Assembly: GCF_902168065.1 (NCBI RefSeq) | Contig: NZ_LR655694.1 | Location: forward strand, 1-64,000 | Length of the DNA stretch: 64,000 bases | Direction: 5' to 3' | Origin: Mycobacterium tilburgii | GTDB lineage: Bacteria > Actinomycetota > Actinomycetes > Mycobacteriales > Mycobacteriaceae | Shown: positions 17,962 through 26,428 of the stretch, one piece after another | Layout: the number at the start of each line of letters is the position of its first letter | Numbering within the stretch: the stretch's first letter is position 1 | The notes under the pieces: model-generated | Database searches by the model: none | What the model was told of the DNA's origin: nothing | Seen by the model: the letters and a program-made list of their open reading frames with translations, nothing else | Made by a program: the position numbers and the translations under genes

Positions 17962-18726
17962 TCACTTTGTCGAGAACCGCACGCCGATGGCGGTCATCAC
18001 CACATTGATGACGAACAGGCAGATGAACGCGTAGACGACCGTTTCGTTGACGGCGTTACCGACACCCTTCGGCCCACCCTTGACGGTGAAGCCGCGGTAA
18101 CACCCGACGAGGCCGGCCATCACGCCGAACAGCAGCGCCTTCACTTCGGCAAGCACCAACTCACGTAGTCCGGTCAACACAGTCAGGCCGTTGATAAACG
18201 CACCCGGGTTGACGCCCTGGAGGAAGACAGAGAACACGTACCCACCCGATAAACCGATCGCGCACACCAAACCGTTCAGCAGCAGCGCGACAACGGTGGA
18301 AGCCAACACGCGCGGGACCACTAGCCGGTGGATCGGGTCTATGCCCAGTACCCGCATCGCATCGATCTCTTCCCGGATGGTGCGGGCACCCAGATCGGCG
18401 CAGATGGCGGTGGCACCGGCCCCGGCGACGACAAGTACGGTCACCACCGGACCCAACTGGGTGATGGTGCCGAACGCCGTCCCCGCACCGGACAGGTCGG
18501 CCGCGCCGATTTCGCGCAGCAGGATATTGAGGGTGAAGGCGACCAGCACGGTGAACGGGATGGACACCAGCAGCGTCGAGACCAACGACACGCGGGCGAT
18601 CATCCACGTCTGATCCAGGAACTCGCGGAACTGAAAGGGACGACGAACGCTGGCGCGGGCGGTGTCGATCATCATCTCGAAGAACCCGCCGACAGCACGG
18701 ACCGGGACAGCGAGTTGTGGGATCAA
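17962..18726 (-). CDS. yrbE4A: YrbE4A, permease of the Mce4 importer
   Basis: First gene of the mce4 operon. The 254-residue MlaE-type permease has the coupling-helix signature ICADLGARTIREEIDAMRVL and ends with VVYAFICLFVINVVMTAIGV. TTG at 18726 is the likely start because it gives LIPQLAVPVRAVGGFFEMM, aligned with the M. tuberculosis N-terminus; the upstream frame is unrelated. The normal upstream partners hsd4A and fdxD are absent. Intact. Confidence 0.93.
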   Translation of the reverse strand: MIPQLAVPVRAVGGFFEMMIDTARASVRRPFQFREFLDQTWMIARVSLVSTLLVSIPFTVLVAFTLNILLREIGAADLSGAGTAFGTITQLGPVVTVLVVAGAGATAICADLGARTIREEIDAMRVLGIDPIHRLVVPRVLASTVVALLLNGLVCAIGLSGGYVFSVFLQGVNPGAFINGLTVLTGLRELVLAEVKALLFGVMAGLVGCYRGFTVKGGPKGVGNAVNETVVYAFICLFVINVVMTAIGVRFSTK

Positions 18727-18974
18727 CCCGACATCCCCCTTTGCTGCTCACGGCGAAGCGCGTGCGTCGCCAATGCTTGATCTTCGGTCGCACCCTGGCT
18801 CCGTGTGAGTCAGATGATATTAACTCAGAAGAAGTTCACCGTTGTCAATGAACAGGTTCCCTCTGCCTAAACCGTCAATTTAACCTGTTCAGATACTTTT
18901 ATGCACAATTAATCTGACACACGTTCTACTAGCAGAAACCGTCCCCAAGAAAACCCTATAGAGAAAATATGCCG
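18727..18974 (-). promoter_or_regulatory. mce4 operon upstream region with two imperfect KstR-like sites
   Basis: This AT-rich gap carries no gene. Two sequences match 13 of 14 positions of TNNAACNNGTTNNA: 18879-18892 (last base G instead of A) and 18915-18928 (CAC instead of AAC). Sites beside the dead catabolic genes are perfect by contrast. The gap also contains the deletion joint that removed hsd4A and fdxD, so the promoter may be rearranged. Confidence 0.45.
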
Positions 18975-19150
18975 CTATGCTCCATTAAAGCGCTGGCGGA
19001 AAAGTTGCGTTAGGGCGCGCTGACTAATGTCGCCGGCGTCGTCGTAATGCGGGCAGCCGAACAGCGCGAGCATCGCCGGGTCGGATTCCCGGTGGCCGGC
19101 ATCTCCCAGGTGAAGTACCCGGCCGGCACGTTCGGATTGCGTTTGACGAA
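18975..19150 (-). pseudogene. C-terminal remnant of an unidentified gene
   Basis: The minus strand reads DFVKRNPNVPAGYFTWEMPA, then after a frame shift LFGCPHYDDAGDISQRALTQ and LFRQRFNGA before TAG at 18975-18977. The amino-acid texture is protein-like and unlike shadow frames. It follows the fadD19 stop directly. I cannot name the family. Confidence 0.4.
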
Positions 19151-19155
19151 GTCGG

Positions 19156-19812
19156 TCAAGCGGTCACGTGCGCAGCGTGCACGTCGTCGGCGGGCCGGGC
19201 CTCGGTCTGCTCCTTGGCCCAGCGGTAGTCCGGTTTCCCGGCGGGTGAGCGCTTCACCTCGTCGACCAGCCAAAGGCTGCGTGGCACTTTGTATCCCGCG
19301 ATCTCGGACCGCACGAACGCGTCAAGCTCCGCCAGCGAAGGCCGCGTACCGGGACGGGCCTGCACCACGGCCGCGACATGCTGGCCGTAGCGGGGGTCGG
19401 GCACGCCGACCACCAACGCATGAAGACGTCCGGGTGACCTTTAAGGGCGGCCTCGACCTCTTCGGGATAGATCTTCGAGAGCTTCTCCTTAATGCTCGGC
19501 GAAAACAGGGCGGCGGTGGAGGCGAGCATGAACAGCGACGACAGGTCGTACTGGTTGCCCTGTATTTGACGTTCACCAGGATCGCGTCGGCCTTGACGAT
19601 GCCGAGCATCGCAATGACAATTTCAATGCGGTTGCGGTAGTAGAGTCCGACTTTGTCGTCTTTCTTCACGCCCTGTTCGATGAGATAGTGCGTGAAGCGG
19701 TTGGCCTGCTCTTCGAGCCCGGCGTAGGTGAGCCGCATATGAGGGCGACACGGTCAGGCACGGCGTCGATGGCGTGCTCGGCAAGATCGGCAATATTCAG
19801 GGCCACGGCCAC
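19156..19812 (-). pseudogene. fadD19: steroid side-chain acyl-CoA ligase FadD19, internally deleted
   Basis: FadD19 activates the C-26 sterol side chain with CoA. GTG 19812 starts [20 protein letters not shown] and runs through [20 protein letters not shown]. The sequence then jumps to LASTAALFSPSIKEKL, then again to IYPEEVEAALKGHPDVF, and ends GKPDYRWAKEQTEARPADDV. About 300 residues of the adenylation core, including the AMP-binding loop, are gone. At least two frame shifts also occur, one near 19425. A perfect KstR site lies just upstream at 19818-19831, shared with echA19. Confidence 0.85.
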
Positions 19813-19817
19813 CAAAT

Positions 19818-19831
19818 TAGAACGTGTTACA
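19818..19831. promoter_or_regulatory. KstR operator between fadD19 and echA19
   Basis: All fixed positions of TNNAACNNGTTNNA match. It sits six bases upstream of the fadD19 start and 16 bases before the echA19 start, and in the intact state would control both divergent genes. Confidence 0.75.
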
Positions 19832-19846
19832 TTTCTTGACAAGTTC

Positions 19847-20142
19847 ATGGTCGATGTGGAGGGAAAGGCGGGAGCCGTGGCCCCTGATAACGGTCAAGCG
19901 CAAGCAAAGGTGGAATCCAGTCCTCAGGAGGCAGACGCGCTGGTGGAGCAACGCGGCCACACCTTGATCGTGACGATGAACCTGCCGCACCGGCGCAACG
20001 CGTTGAGCACGGAAATGATGGACATCATGGTGCAAGTGTGGGATCGCGTCGACAACGACGACGACATCCGCTGCTGTATCCTCACCGGCGCCGGTGGCTA
20101 CTTCTGCGCGGGGATGGACCTGAAGACAGCAACGCAAAAGCA
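19847..20142 (+). pseudogene. echA19: enoyl-CoA hydratase EchA19, N-terminal third only
   Basis: The frame from ATG 19847 contains [20 protein letters not shown], the crotonase strand pair, and [20 protein letters not shown], the oxyanion-hole region. This matches EchA19, which hydrates sterol side-chain enoyl-CoA. After MDLKTATQK (about 20142) it runs into the tail of cyp142 on the opposite strand. The second oxyanion segment and the catalytic glutamates are deleted, so the remaining roughly 98 codons cannot be active. Confidence 0.85.
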
Positions 20143-20159
20143 ATCGACGCGCTCGCCCA

Positions 20160-21197
20160 CGCGACGGAACTCCAAAGTGCGTCCCGAAACCGAACGCGAG
20201 GTGGTTGTTCGAGTAGCGCTCGATAGTTGAACTTCTCCGGCTCGTCGAAAACCTTCTCGTCGAAATTGGCCGACTCGAACAGCAGGATCGTCTTCTCGTC
20301 CTCGCGCAACTGCGTGCCGTGGAACTCGGTGTCCGCGGTGACCGTGCGGGCTATGTTCTTCACCGGCGCGGTCCAGCGCAACATCTCTTCAATCGCGTTG
20401 GACAACAAGCTCAAATCGCGTGCCAGCCGCCGGTGCTGATCCGGATGCAAGAGCAGTTGCCGGGTGCCGCCGGACAGCGTGTGTCGGGTGGCCTCGTCAC
20501 CGCCGATCAAACAACAGCAGCACCTCGGTGACGATCTGGTGGTCCTCCAGCCGGGAGCCTTCGACCTCCGCGTGCACGAGAACGCTGACCAGATCATCGG
20601 TCGGAGTTTTTGCGCGCCTCGATCATGCCCATCATGTACTCGGGGTAGGCGGCGAAGGCGTCGATCGTGACCTGGACATCGGCCTCGGCAGCGGTGCTGC
20701 TCAACGCGGCGACCAGATCGTCGGACCATTTGAGGACATCTCGCGTTCCTCGGGCAGCACGCCGAGCATGTCGCCGATGACCGCCATCGGCAGCGGCGCG
20801 GCCAGGTCCCAGACGAAGGCACCTGCCGCGTTCGCACACGGCGTCGATCAGCGTTTCGCACAGCGAGGTGATCTTGGATTCCAGGTCTTTGACCCGTTTG
20901 CGGGTAAAGCCGGAGTTGACGAGCTTGCGGCGCAACAAGTGCTGCGGATCGTCCATTTCGATCATCATCTCGACGCCGGGCTGGTCGGGGCGGATGCCGC
21001 CGGCATTCGAGAACAGCTCCGGTTTGCGTTCGGCGTCGATCACGGCCTGGTAGGTCGACGCCGCGGCCAGCCCGTTACGGTACCGGAAGACCGGCTCGTT
21101 CTCACGCATCCACTTGTAGACCGACCGCGAGTCACCAGCGTAGAACGTCCCGTCGGTCAGGTCGACGTCGGGTTGGTCTTCAGAGCGGGAAGGATCA
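20160..21197 (-). pseudogene. cyp142: cytochrome P450 CYP142, frameshifted and truncated at the heme loop
   Basis: CYP142 oxidises the cholesterol side chain at C-26. Pieces in order are RYRNGLAAASTYQAVIDAER, NAGGIRPDQPG, RRKLVNSGFTRKRVKDLESK, GGDEATRHTLSGG (I-helix), EEMLRWTAPVKNIARTVTAD (ExxR region), [17 protein letters not shown] and, one frame over, [10 protein letters not shown]. Sequence similarity stops exactly before the heme-ligand cysteine, where the gene is fused to echA19. Several frame shifts also split it. Its ATG (21197) overlaps the end of the upstream decarboxylase-like gene. Confidence 0.85.
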
Positions 21198-21915
21198 TGA
21201 GATCTCCTGGGCGTCGCCGAATGTTATCCGTACATGGTTTGCCGAGCTGGACAAGGCCTAGCGAGACAAGCTCTTTCGCATAGGGGTTATCGCCCAGCCC
21301 GACGCGCACCCCGTCGAGCCGGGTTCGCACCCCGTCGAGCGTGTGATCGAACGCCGTCTCGCGGGTGATCCCGTCGCGGTGCGAGTAGCTGCGCTGCGCC
21401 TGGGTGCGGGGCATCAGCCGGATCGGCAGCCCGGGCCGGAAGTCCATGCCGATCACCAGTTACCCGTCGACGGTGCAGTCGAAGCCGAATTGGCGGCCGT
21501 CCCGAATCGTGAAGTCCGCCATGACTTTCGGATAGCCCCAGATCTTCGTGCCGGCCTCGAGCGTGAATGGTTGATCGACGGGCAGATGGTGGATGAACGC
21601 TCCGGCCGACCGCAGCGCCCGGGGCCCGCCGGCGGTCGACCCGGGCGGGTTGACCATGACGCTGGTGCCGAACTCGTGGTACTGCCCCAGGTCGCCGTCG
21701 ATGTAATGCATCAGCATCAGGACCACCACCGCGCGAAGCATCAGGACCACCACCGCGCGACCGGGCAGATACCGGCAGACCTGCAGGCCGCTGTAGTCGA
21801 TCAGCTGCTGAGCGGCGTCGGCGTCCACCGAGAACATCGCCATGTGCTGCTTTGCCCTGCGGATCTGCACCGGCATGGTGACCGCGGTGCCGATGATGTG
21901 CTGCGCGGCTGTCAT
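21197..21915 (-). pseudogene. acetoacetate-decarboxylase-fold protein, stopped and duplicated internally
   Basis: ATG 21915 opens a frame with FEAGTKIWGYPKVMADFTIR-like sequence (LEAGTKIWGYPKVMADF), the ADC-fold core. An in-frame TAA at 21460-21462 follows GFDCTVDG, after which the frame continues with VIGMDFRPGLPIRLMP. The true end (RITFGDAQEIS) is in another frame and overlaps the cyp142 ATG as ATGA, so both were one operon. A perfect 24-base tandem duplication adds eight residues (RAVVVLML). The family has roles in keto-acid or acyl-CoA side reactions; its sterol role is unknown. Confidence 0.7.
21713..21760. repeat. 24-base perfect tandem duplication
   Basis: Unit 21713-21736 is repeated exactly at 21737-21760, inside the dead ADC-fold gene. 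The length is a multiple of three, so the reading frame is kept and eight residues are doubled. Confidence 0.92.
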
Positions 21916-21925
21916 CCGGTCAATC

Positions 21926-21939
21926 TAGAACCCGTTCTA
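21926..21939. promoter_or_regulatory. KstR operator upstream of the ADC-fold gene
   Basis: TAGAACCCGTTCTA matches all fixed KstR positions and is nearly a full palindrome. It lies 10 bases ahead of the minus-strand ATG at 21915. Confidence 0.75.
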
Positions 21940-21959
21940 TTTACGGGGCAAGCCCTACC

Positions 21960-22709
21960 TTAGATCAGCGCGGCGAGGTCCCTTACCTGCTGCGGAGTGC
22001 GGCCCGACACCACCATCATCGTGACCCCGGCGGCTTCCCAGGCCGCGATCTGCTTACGGACGTAGTCGATGTCACCGACGATCATTGAGTCGTCGACGAG
22101 GCTCGTCCGGGATGATCTCGGCGGCTCGTTCTTTGCCGTCCTTGCGTCCACTGCGGAATAGCTTGGTGACGTCCTCGACCACCTGCTCGTAGCCCATCCG
22201 GCGGTAGACGTCGGCGTGGAAGTTGGTGTCCTTGGCGCCCATGCCGCCCATGTACAGCGCCAGGTGCGGCTTGATCGCCGCGTGGGCGGCGGCCCGGTCG
22301 TCGGTGACTACGAATTGGGCGGTCGCGCAGATCTCGAAGTCCGCACGGGTGCGGCGGGCGCCGGGCCGGGCGAAGCCCTCGTCGAGCCATTCGTTGTACA
22401 TGTCGGCCATCCGCGGCGTGTAGAAGATCGGCAGCCACCCATCGCAGATCTCGGTGCCAGCGCGACGTTCTTCGGCCCCTCGGCGCCCAGCATGATCGGA
22501 ATGTCGGCCCGCAGCGGATGGGTGATCTGCTTGAGCGGCTTGCCCAGGCCCGTGGTTCCCTCACCGGTCCGAGGCAGCGGGTAGTGGGGTCCGTCACTGG
22601 TCACCGGCTTTTCGCGGGCCCAGACCTGCCGGATGTTGATGTATTCGCGGGTGCGGGCCAGCGGCTTGGGAGCGGGCTGGCCGTACCGGCCGTGATGGAT
22701 TCCATCCAA
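21960..22709 (-). pseudogene. F420-dependent luciferase-like oxidoreductase, truncated and frameshifted
   Basis: Pieces read PLARTREYINI, KPVTSDGPHYPLPRTGEGTT, GLGKPLKQITHPLRADIPIM, then in other frames RADFEICATAQFVVTDDRAA, FHADVYRRMGYEQVVEDVTK and DDSMIVGDIDYVRKQIAAWE with MMVVSGRTPQQVRDLAALI at the end. This is the LLM-class (Rv3520c-like) fold. About the first 90 residues are gone, and at least three frame breaks follow. A perfect KstR site precedes it at 22732. Confidence 0.75.
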
Positions 22710-22731
22710 AAGAAATATTTGAAACGATTCT

Positions 22732-22745
22732 TAGAACCTGTTCTA
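22732..22745. promoter_or_regulatory. KstR operator between the F420 oxidoreductase relic and the DUF35-ltp operon
   Basis: TAGAACCTGTTCTA matches all fixed positions. It ends 10 bases before the GTG start of the intact DUF35 gene, so this operon should still respond to KstR if the repressor persists elsewhere in the genome. Confidence 0.75.
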
Positions 22746-22754
22746 CTTTAAGGT

Positions 22755-23753
22755 GTGACAGCCACTTCGAGCGGCCCGACCACGACCGATCACTCCGAGC
22801 CGCCTCTTTCAGCGCCGTTGACCCTGGCCTTCAACTACACCCGTTCGGTGGGTTCTACGCTCGGCAAGTTCTTCACCGCACTGCGTGAGCACCGCATCCT
22901 CGGGGTGCGCGGATCGGATGGCCGGGTGCATGTGCCGCCGGCCGAATACGACCCGGTGACCTATGAACCGCTGGATGAAATGGTACCGGTCTCGCCGGTC
23001 GGCACCGTGGTCTCCTGGACCTGGCAGCCCGAGCCGCTGCAAAGCCAGCCGCTGGACCGGCCCTTCGCGTGGGCGCTGATTAAGCTCGACGGAGCCGACA
23101 CCCCGCTGCTGCACGCGGTGGATGCCGGCGAACCCGCCAAGATCAAGACCGGCACGCGGGTGCACGCACATTGGGCCGACGAAACCGTCGGCGCGATCAC
23201 CGACATCGCGTACTTCGCCCTCGGCGAGGACACCGAGCCCGAGGGCCCCGCGGACGCAGCGAGCGACAAAGACCCGGTCACGATGATCGTCACGCCGATC
23301 TCCCTGACGATCCAGCACACCGCATCTCACGAGGAGAGCGCGTATCTGCGCGCCATCGCCGAGGGCAGACTGCTGGGTGCCAAGACAGGCGAAAACGGCA
23401 AGGTGTACTTCCCGCCGCCCAGCGCCGACCCCGCGACCGGCCTGCCCATCACCAACTTCGTCGAACTGCCGGACAAGGGCACCGTGACGACGTTCGCGAT
23501 CATCAACATCCCGTTTCAGGGCCAGCGCATCAAGCCGCCCTATGTGGCGGCCTACGTGCTGCTCGACGGCGCCGACATCCCCTTCCTGCATCTGGTCGCC
23601 GACATCGACGCCGACAAGGTGCGGGTGGGCATGCGGGTGGAGGCGGTGTGGAAACCCCGCGAGGAGTGGGGATTTGGCATCGACAACATCGAGTACTTCC
23701 GGCCTACCGGTGAGTCGGACGCCGACTACGACACCTACAAGCACCACCTGTAA
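22755..23753 (+). CDS. double DUF35/OB-fold protein, partner of Ltp aldolases (Rv3521-like)
   Basis: DUF35 proteins bind thiolase-like Ltp enzymes and help cleave sterol side chains by retro-aldol chemistry. The 332-residue product (GTG start) is a tandem of two related units: LGVRGSDGRVHVPPAEYDP with VSPVGTVVSWTW in the first, and LGAKTGENGKVYFPPPSADP with LPDKGTVTTFAIINIPF in the second. The usual zinc-ribbon cysteines are absent from both units; I see no cysteine at all. It heads a three-gene operon with ltp4 and ltp3, 15 bases ahead. Intact. Confidence 0.88.
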   Translation: MTATSSGPTTTDHSEPPLSAPLTLAFNYTRSVGSTLGKFFTALREHRILGVRGSDGRVHVPPAEYDPVTYEPLDEMVPVSPVGTVVSWTWQPEPLQSQPLDRPFAWALIKLDGADTPLLHAVDAGEPAKIKTGTRVHAHWADETVGAITDIAYFALGEDTEPEGPADAASDKDPVTMIVTPISLTIQHTASHEESAYLRAIAEGRLLGAKTGENGKVYFPPPSADPATGLPITNFVELPDKGTVTTFAIINIPFQGQRIKPPYVAAYVLLDGADIPFLHLVADIDADKVRVGMRVEAVWKPREEWGFGIDNIEYFRPTGESDADYDTYKHHL

Positions 23754-23768
23754 AAGGCCCCACTGCAC

Positions 23769-24833
23769 ATGAGCGAACGCAACGTTGCGGTCGTCGGCTT
23801 TGCCCACGCCCCGCATGTCCGCCGCACCGACGGCACCACCAACGGTGTCGAGATGTTGATTCCCTGCTTCGCCCAGCTGTACAAGGACCTGGGCATCACC
23901 AGAACCGACATCGGATTCTGGTGTTCCGGGTCTTCCGATTACCTTGCCGGACGCGCCTTTTCGTTCATCTTCGCGATCGACTCGATTGGCGCCGTGCCGC
24001 CGATCAACGAGTCACACGTCGGGATGGACGCCGCCTGGGCGCTATACGAGGCCTACATCAAGATCCTGACTGGTGAGGTCGACACCGCGCTGGTGTACGG
24101 GTTCGGCAAATCTTCGGCAGGGGTGCTACGGCAGATCCTGTCACGCCAGACCGATCCCCACACCGTCGCGCCGCTGTGGGCGGACTCGATTTCGCTGGCC
24201 GGACTGCAGGCCCGGATGGGACTGGAAAGCGGCAAGTGGAGCGACATCCAGATGGCCCGCGTCGCCTTCGATTCCTTCGCCAACGCCAGCCGCGTCGACC
24301 GGGTGGAGCCGCCGGTCAATGTCGAGGCACTTCTCGACCGCCCCTTCTTCGCCGATCCGCTGCGACGCCACGACATCGCACCGATCACCGACGGCGCCGC
24401 TGCAATCGTGCTCGCCGCCGACGACCGCGCCCGTGAATTACGCGAAAACCCGGCCTGGATAACCGGAATAGACCATCGGATCGAAACCGGAGTGCTGGGC
24501 GCGCGCGATCTCACCGAGTCGCCGTCGGCTAAGGCCGCGACCAAGGCGGCCACCGGCGGCACCACCGCGAACATCGACGTCGCCGAGATCTACGCCCCGT
24601 TCACCCACCAGCACCTGATCTTGATGGAAGCCATCAGGATTCCTGGAAAGACGAAAGTCAATCCGTCCGGCGGCGCACTGTCGGCCAATCCCATGTTCAC
24701 CGCCGGACTGGAACGCATCGGATTTGCCGCACAACACATCTGGAATGGTTCTGCAAACCGGGTCCTCGCGCACGCCACCAGTGGGCCTGCGCTGCAACAG
24801 AACCTGGTCGCGGTCATGGAAGGAAAGAACTGA
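23769..24833 (+). CDS. ltp4: lipid-transfer/thiolase-like protein Ltp4
   Basis: This 354-residue thiolase-fold protein belongs to the SCP-x/Ltp group whose members act as aldolases on sterol side-chain CoA esters. Visible landmarks are the N-terminal VGFAHAPHVRRTDG, INESHVGMDAAWALYEAYIK (nucleophile region without the usual Cys), EIYAPFTHQHLILMEA and VNPSGGALSANPMFTAGLER, the conserved C-terminal glycine loop. It ends TGATG, sharing one base with ltp3. Ltp3 and Ltp4 are linked in rhodococci to C-24-branched sterol side chains. Intact. Confidence 0.88.
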   Translation: MSERNVAVVGFAHAPHVRRTDGTTNGVEMLIPCFAQLYKDLGITRTDIGFWCSGSSDYLAGRAFSFIFAIDSIGAVPPINESHVGMDAAWALYEAYIKILTGEVDTALVYGFGKSSAGVLRQILSRQTDPHTVAPLWADSISLAGLQARMGLESGKWSDIQMARVAFDSFANASRVDRVEPPVNVEALLDRPFFADPLRRHDIAPITDGAAAIVLAADDRARELRENPAWITGIDHRIETGVLGARDLTESPSAKAATKAATGGTTANIDVAEIYAPFTHQHLILMEAIRIPGKTKVNPSGGALSANPMFTAGLERIGFAAQHIWNGSANRVLAHATSGPALQQNLVAVMEGKN

Positions 24834-26020
24834 TGGCCAACGCCGGCGCGCAGCTCGCCGCGGTACTGGGTACCGGGCAGACCAAGTATGTAGCCAAGCG
24901 CAAAGACGTGTCGATGAACGGCCTGGTGCGTGAGGCGATCGACCGTGCGCTGGAGGACTCTGGTTCGACCTTCGACGACATCGACGCCGTGGCGGTCGGG
25001 AAGGCGCCGGATTTCTTCGAGGGCGTGATGATGCCGGAGTTGTTCATGGCCGACGCGATGGGCGCCACCGGCAAGCCGCTGATCCGGGTGCACAACGCCG
25101 GTTCGGTCGGCGGATCCACCGCCATTGTCGCCGCCAGCCTGGTGCAGTCCGGTAAGTATCGTCGCGTGCTGGCGATGGCCTGGGAGAAGCAGTCGGAATC
25201 AAATGCCATGTGGGCGTTGTCGATTCCGATTCCATTCATCAATCCGGTGGGCGCGGGCGGTTACTTCGCCCCGCAAGTGCGGTCCTACATCCGCCGGTCG
25301 GGCGCACCGCTGAACATCGGTGCCATGGTCGCCGTCAAGGACCGGCTCAACGGGGCCCGCAACCCGCTGGCCCACTTGCACCAGCCCGACATCACCGTGG
25401 AAAAGGTGATGGAGTCCCCCATGCTGTGGGACCCGATCCGCTACGACGAGACCTGCCCGTCCTCCGATGGTGCGGCCGCGGTCGTCATCGGCAACGAGGA
25501 AATCGCCGATGCACGCCTGGCGCAAGGACATCCGGTGGCCTGGATTCACGCCACCGCGCTGCGCACCGAGCCGTTGCAATTCTCTGGTCGCGACCAGGTC
25601 AGTCCGCAGGCCGGCCGCGACGCGGCGGCCGCGCTGTGGGCCGCGGCCGGGATTAAGAGCCCGATCGACGAGATCGATGCCGCCGAGATCTACGTGCCGT
25701 TGTCCTGGTTCGAGCCGATGTGGTTGGAAAACCTGGGTTTTGCCGCCGAGGGTGAGGGATGGAAACTCACCGAGGCCAACGAGACCAAGATCGGGGGATG
25801 GCTGCCGGTGAATCCCTCCGGTGGGGTGTTGTCCTCGAACCCGATCGGCGCCTCGGGATTGATCCGGTTCGCGGAGTCGGCGATCCAGGTGATGGGTAAG
25901 GCCGGCGACCATCAGGTGCCCAACGCTCGAAAGGCGTTGGGCCACGCCTACGGTGGCGGTTCGCAGTACTTTTCGATGTGGGTTGTGGGCGCCGACAAGC
26001 CCGAAGGGGTCGGCGTGTGA
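24833..26020 (+). CDS. ltp3: lipid-transfer/thiolase-like protein Ltp3
   Basis: The 395-residue partner of Ltp4 shows the thiolase fold: LGTGQTKYVAKRKDVSMNGL, RVHNAGSVGGSTAIVAASLV (nucleophile loop with Ser in place of Cys), YDETCPSSDGAAAVVIGNEE, WLPVNPSGGVLSSNPIGASG and GHAYGGGSQYFSMWVV. Starts TGATG with ltp4 and ends TGATG with a dead NTF2-like gene. The whole frame is undamaged although the surrounding pathway is lost. Confidence 0.9.
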   Translation: MANAGAQLAAVLGTGQTKYVAKRKDVSMNGLVREAIDRALEDSGSTFDDIDAVAVGKAPDFFEGVMMPELFMADAMGATGKPLIRVHNAGSVGGSTAIVAASLVQSGKYRRVLAMAWEKQSESNAMWALSIPIPFINPVGAGGYFAPQVRSYIRRSGAPLNIGAMVAVKDRLNGARNPLAHLHQPDITVEKVMESPMLWDPIRYDETCPSSDGAAAVVIGNEEIADARLAQGHPVAWIHATALRTEPLQFSGRDQVSPQAGRDAAAALWAAAGIKSPIDEIDAAEIYVPLSWFEPMWLENLGFAAEGEGWKLTEANETKIGGWLPVNPSGGVLSSNPIGASGLIRFAESAIQVMGKAGDHQVPNARKALGHAYGGGSQYFSMWVVGADKPEGVGV

Positions 26021-26428
26021 TGGCCGGGCATCCCGCGCACGAGGCAGGCCGGCGCTCTCTTGAGGTCGTGATGGCCAGGGACAAGTAGGCGTGGCTGGTG
26101 GTGTTCGCCGACGACGCCATCGTCGAGGACCCCATCGGGCCCTCGGTGTTCGCCTCCGAAGGCGTCGGGCACCGGGGCCGCGGCGCGATCGCGGCGTTCT
26201 GGGACAAGGCGATTGCCCCGACGACGAAGATCGAGTTAGTTTTCAGCGACACCTAATCAGTGCGGCAATGAGGAAGCCAACGTCGGGCACATTCTCATCA
26301 CGACGGACGACTACCAGACGACCGCCGAAGGCGTGTTCTCCTACAAGGCCAACGACGACAGCAAGTTGGTGGCGCTGCGCGCATATTGGGAGATGGAGCG
26401 CGCCGCCGCCAACATGCGCAAGATCTAG
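26020..26428 (+). pseudogene. NTF2/SnoaL-like protein, stopped and frameshifted
   Basis: ATG at 26020 overlaps the ltp3 stop. The frame reads AWLVVFADDAIVEDPIGPSV, then GHRGRGAIAAFWDKAIAPTT, and in a second frame HILITTDDYQTTAEGVFSYK and ALRAYWEMERAAANMRKI. This is the ketosteroid-isomerase-like fold. An in-frame TAG interrupts near 26086 (after ARDK) and a frame shift follows about 26255. It was the fourth gene of the DUF35-ltp operon. Confidence 0.7.

Noticed and set aside
18727-18974. Perfect KstR operator for mce4
   Set aside because: Careful reading finds only 13/14 matches at 18879 and 18915, so it is reported as imperfect.
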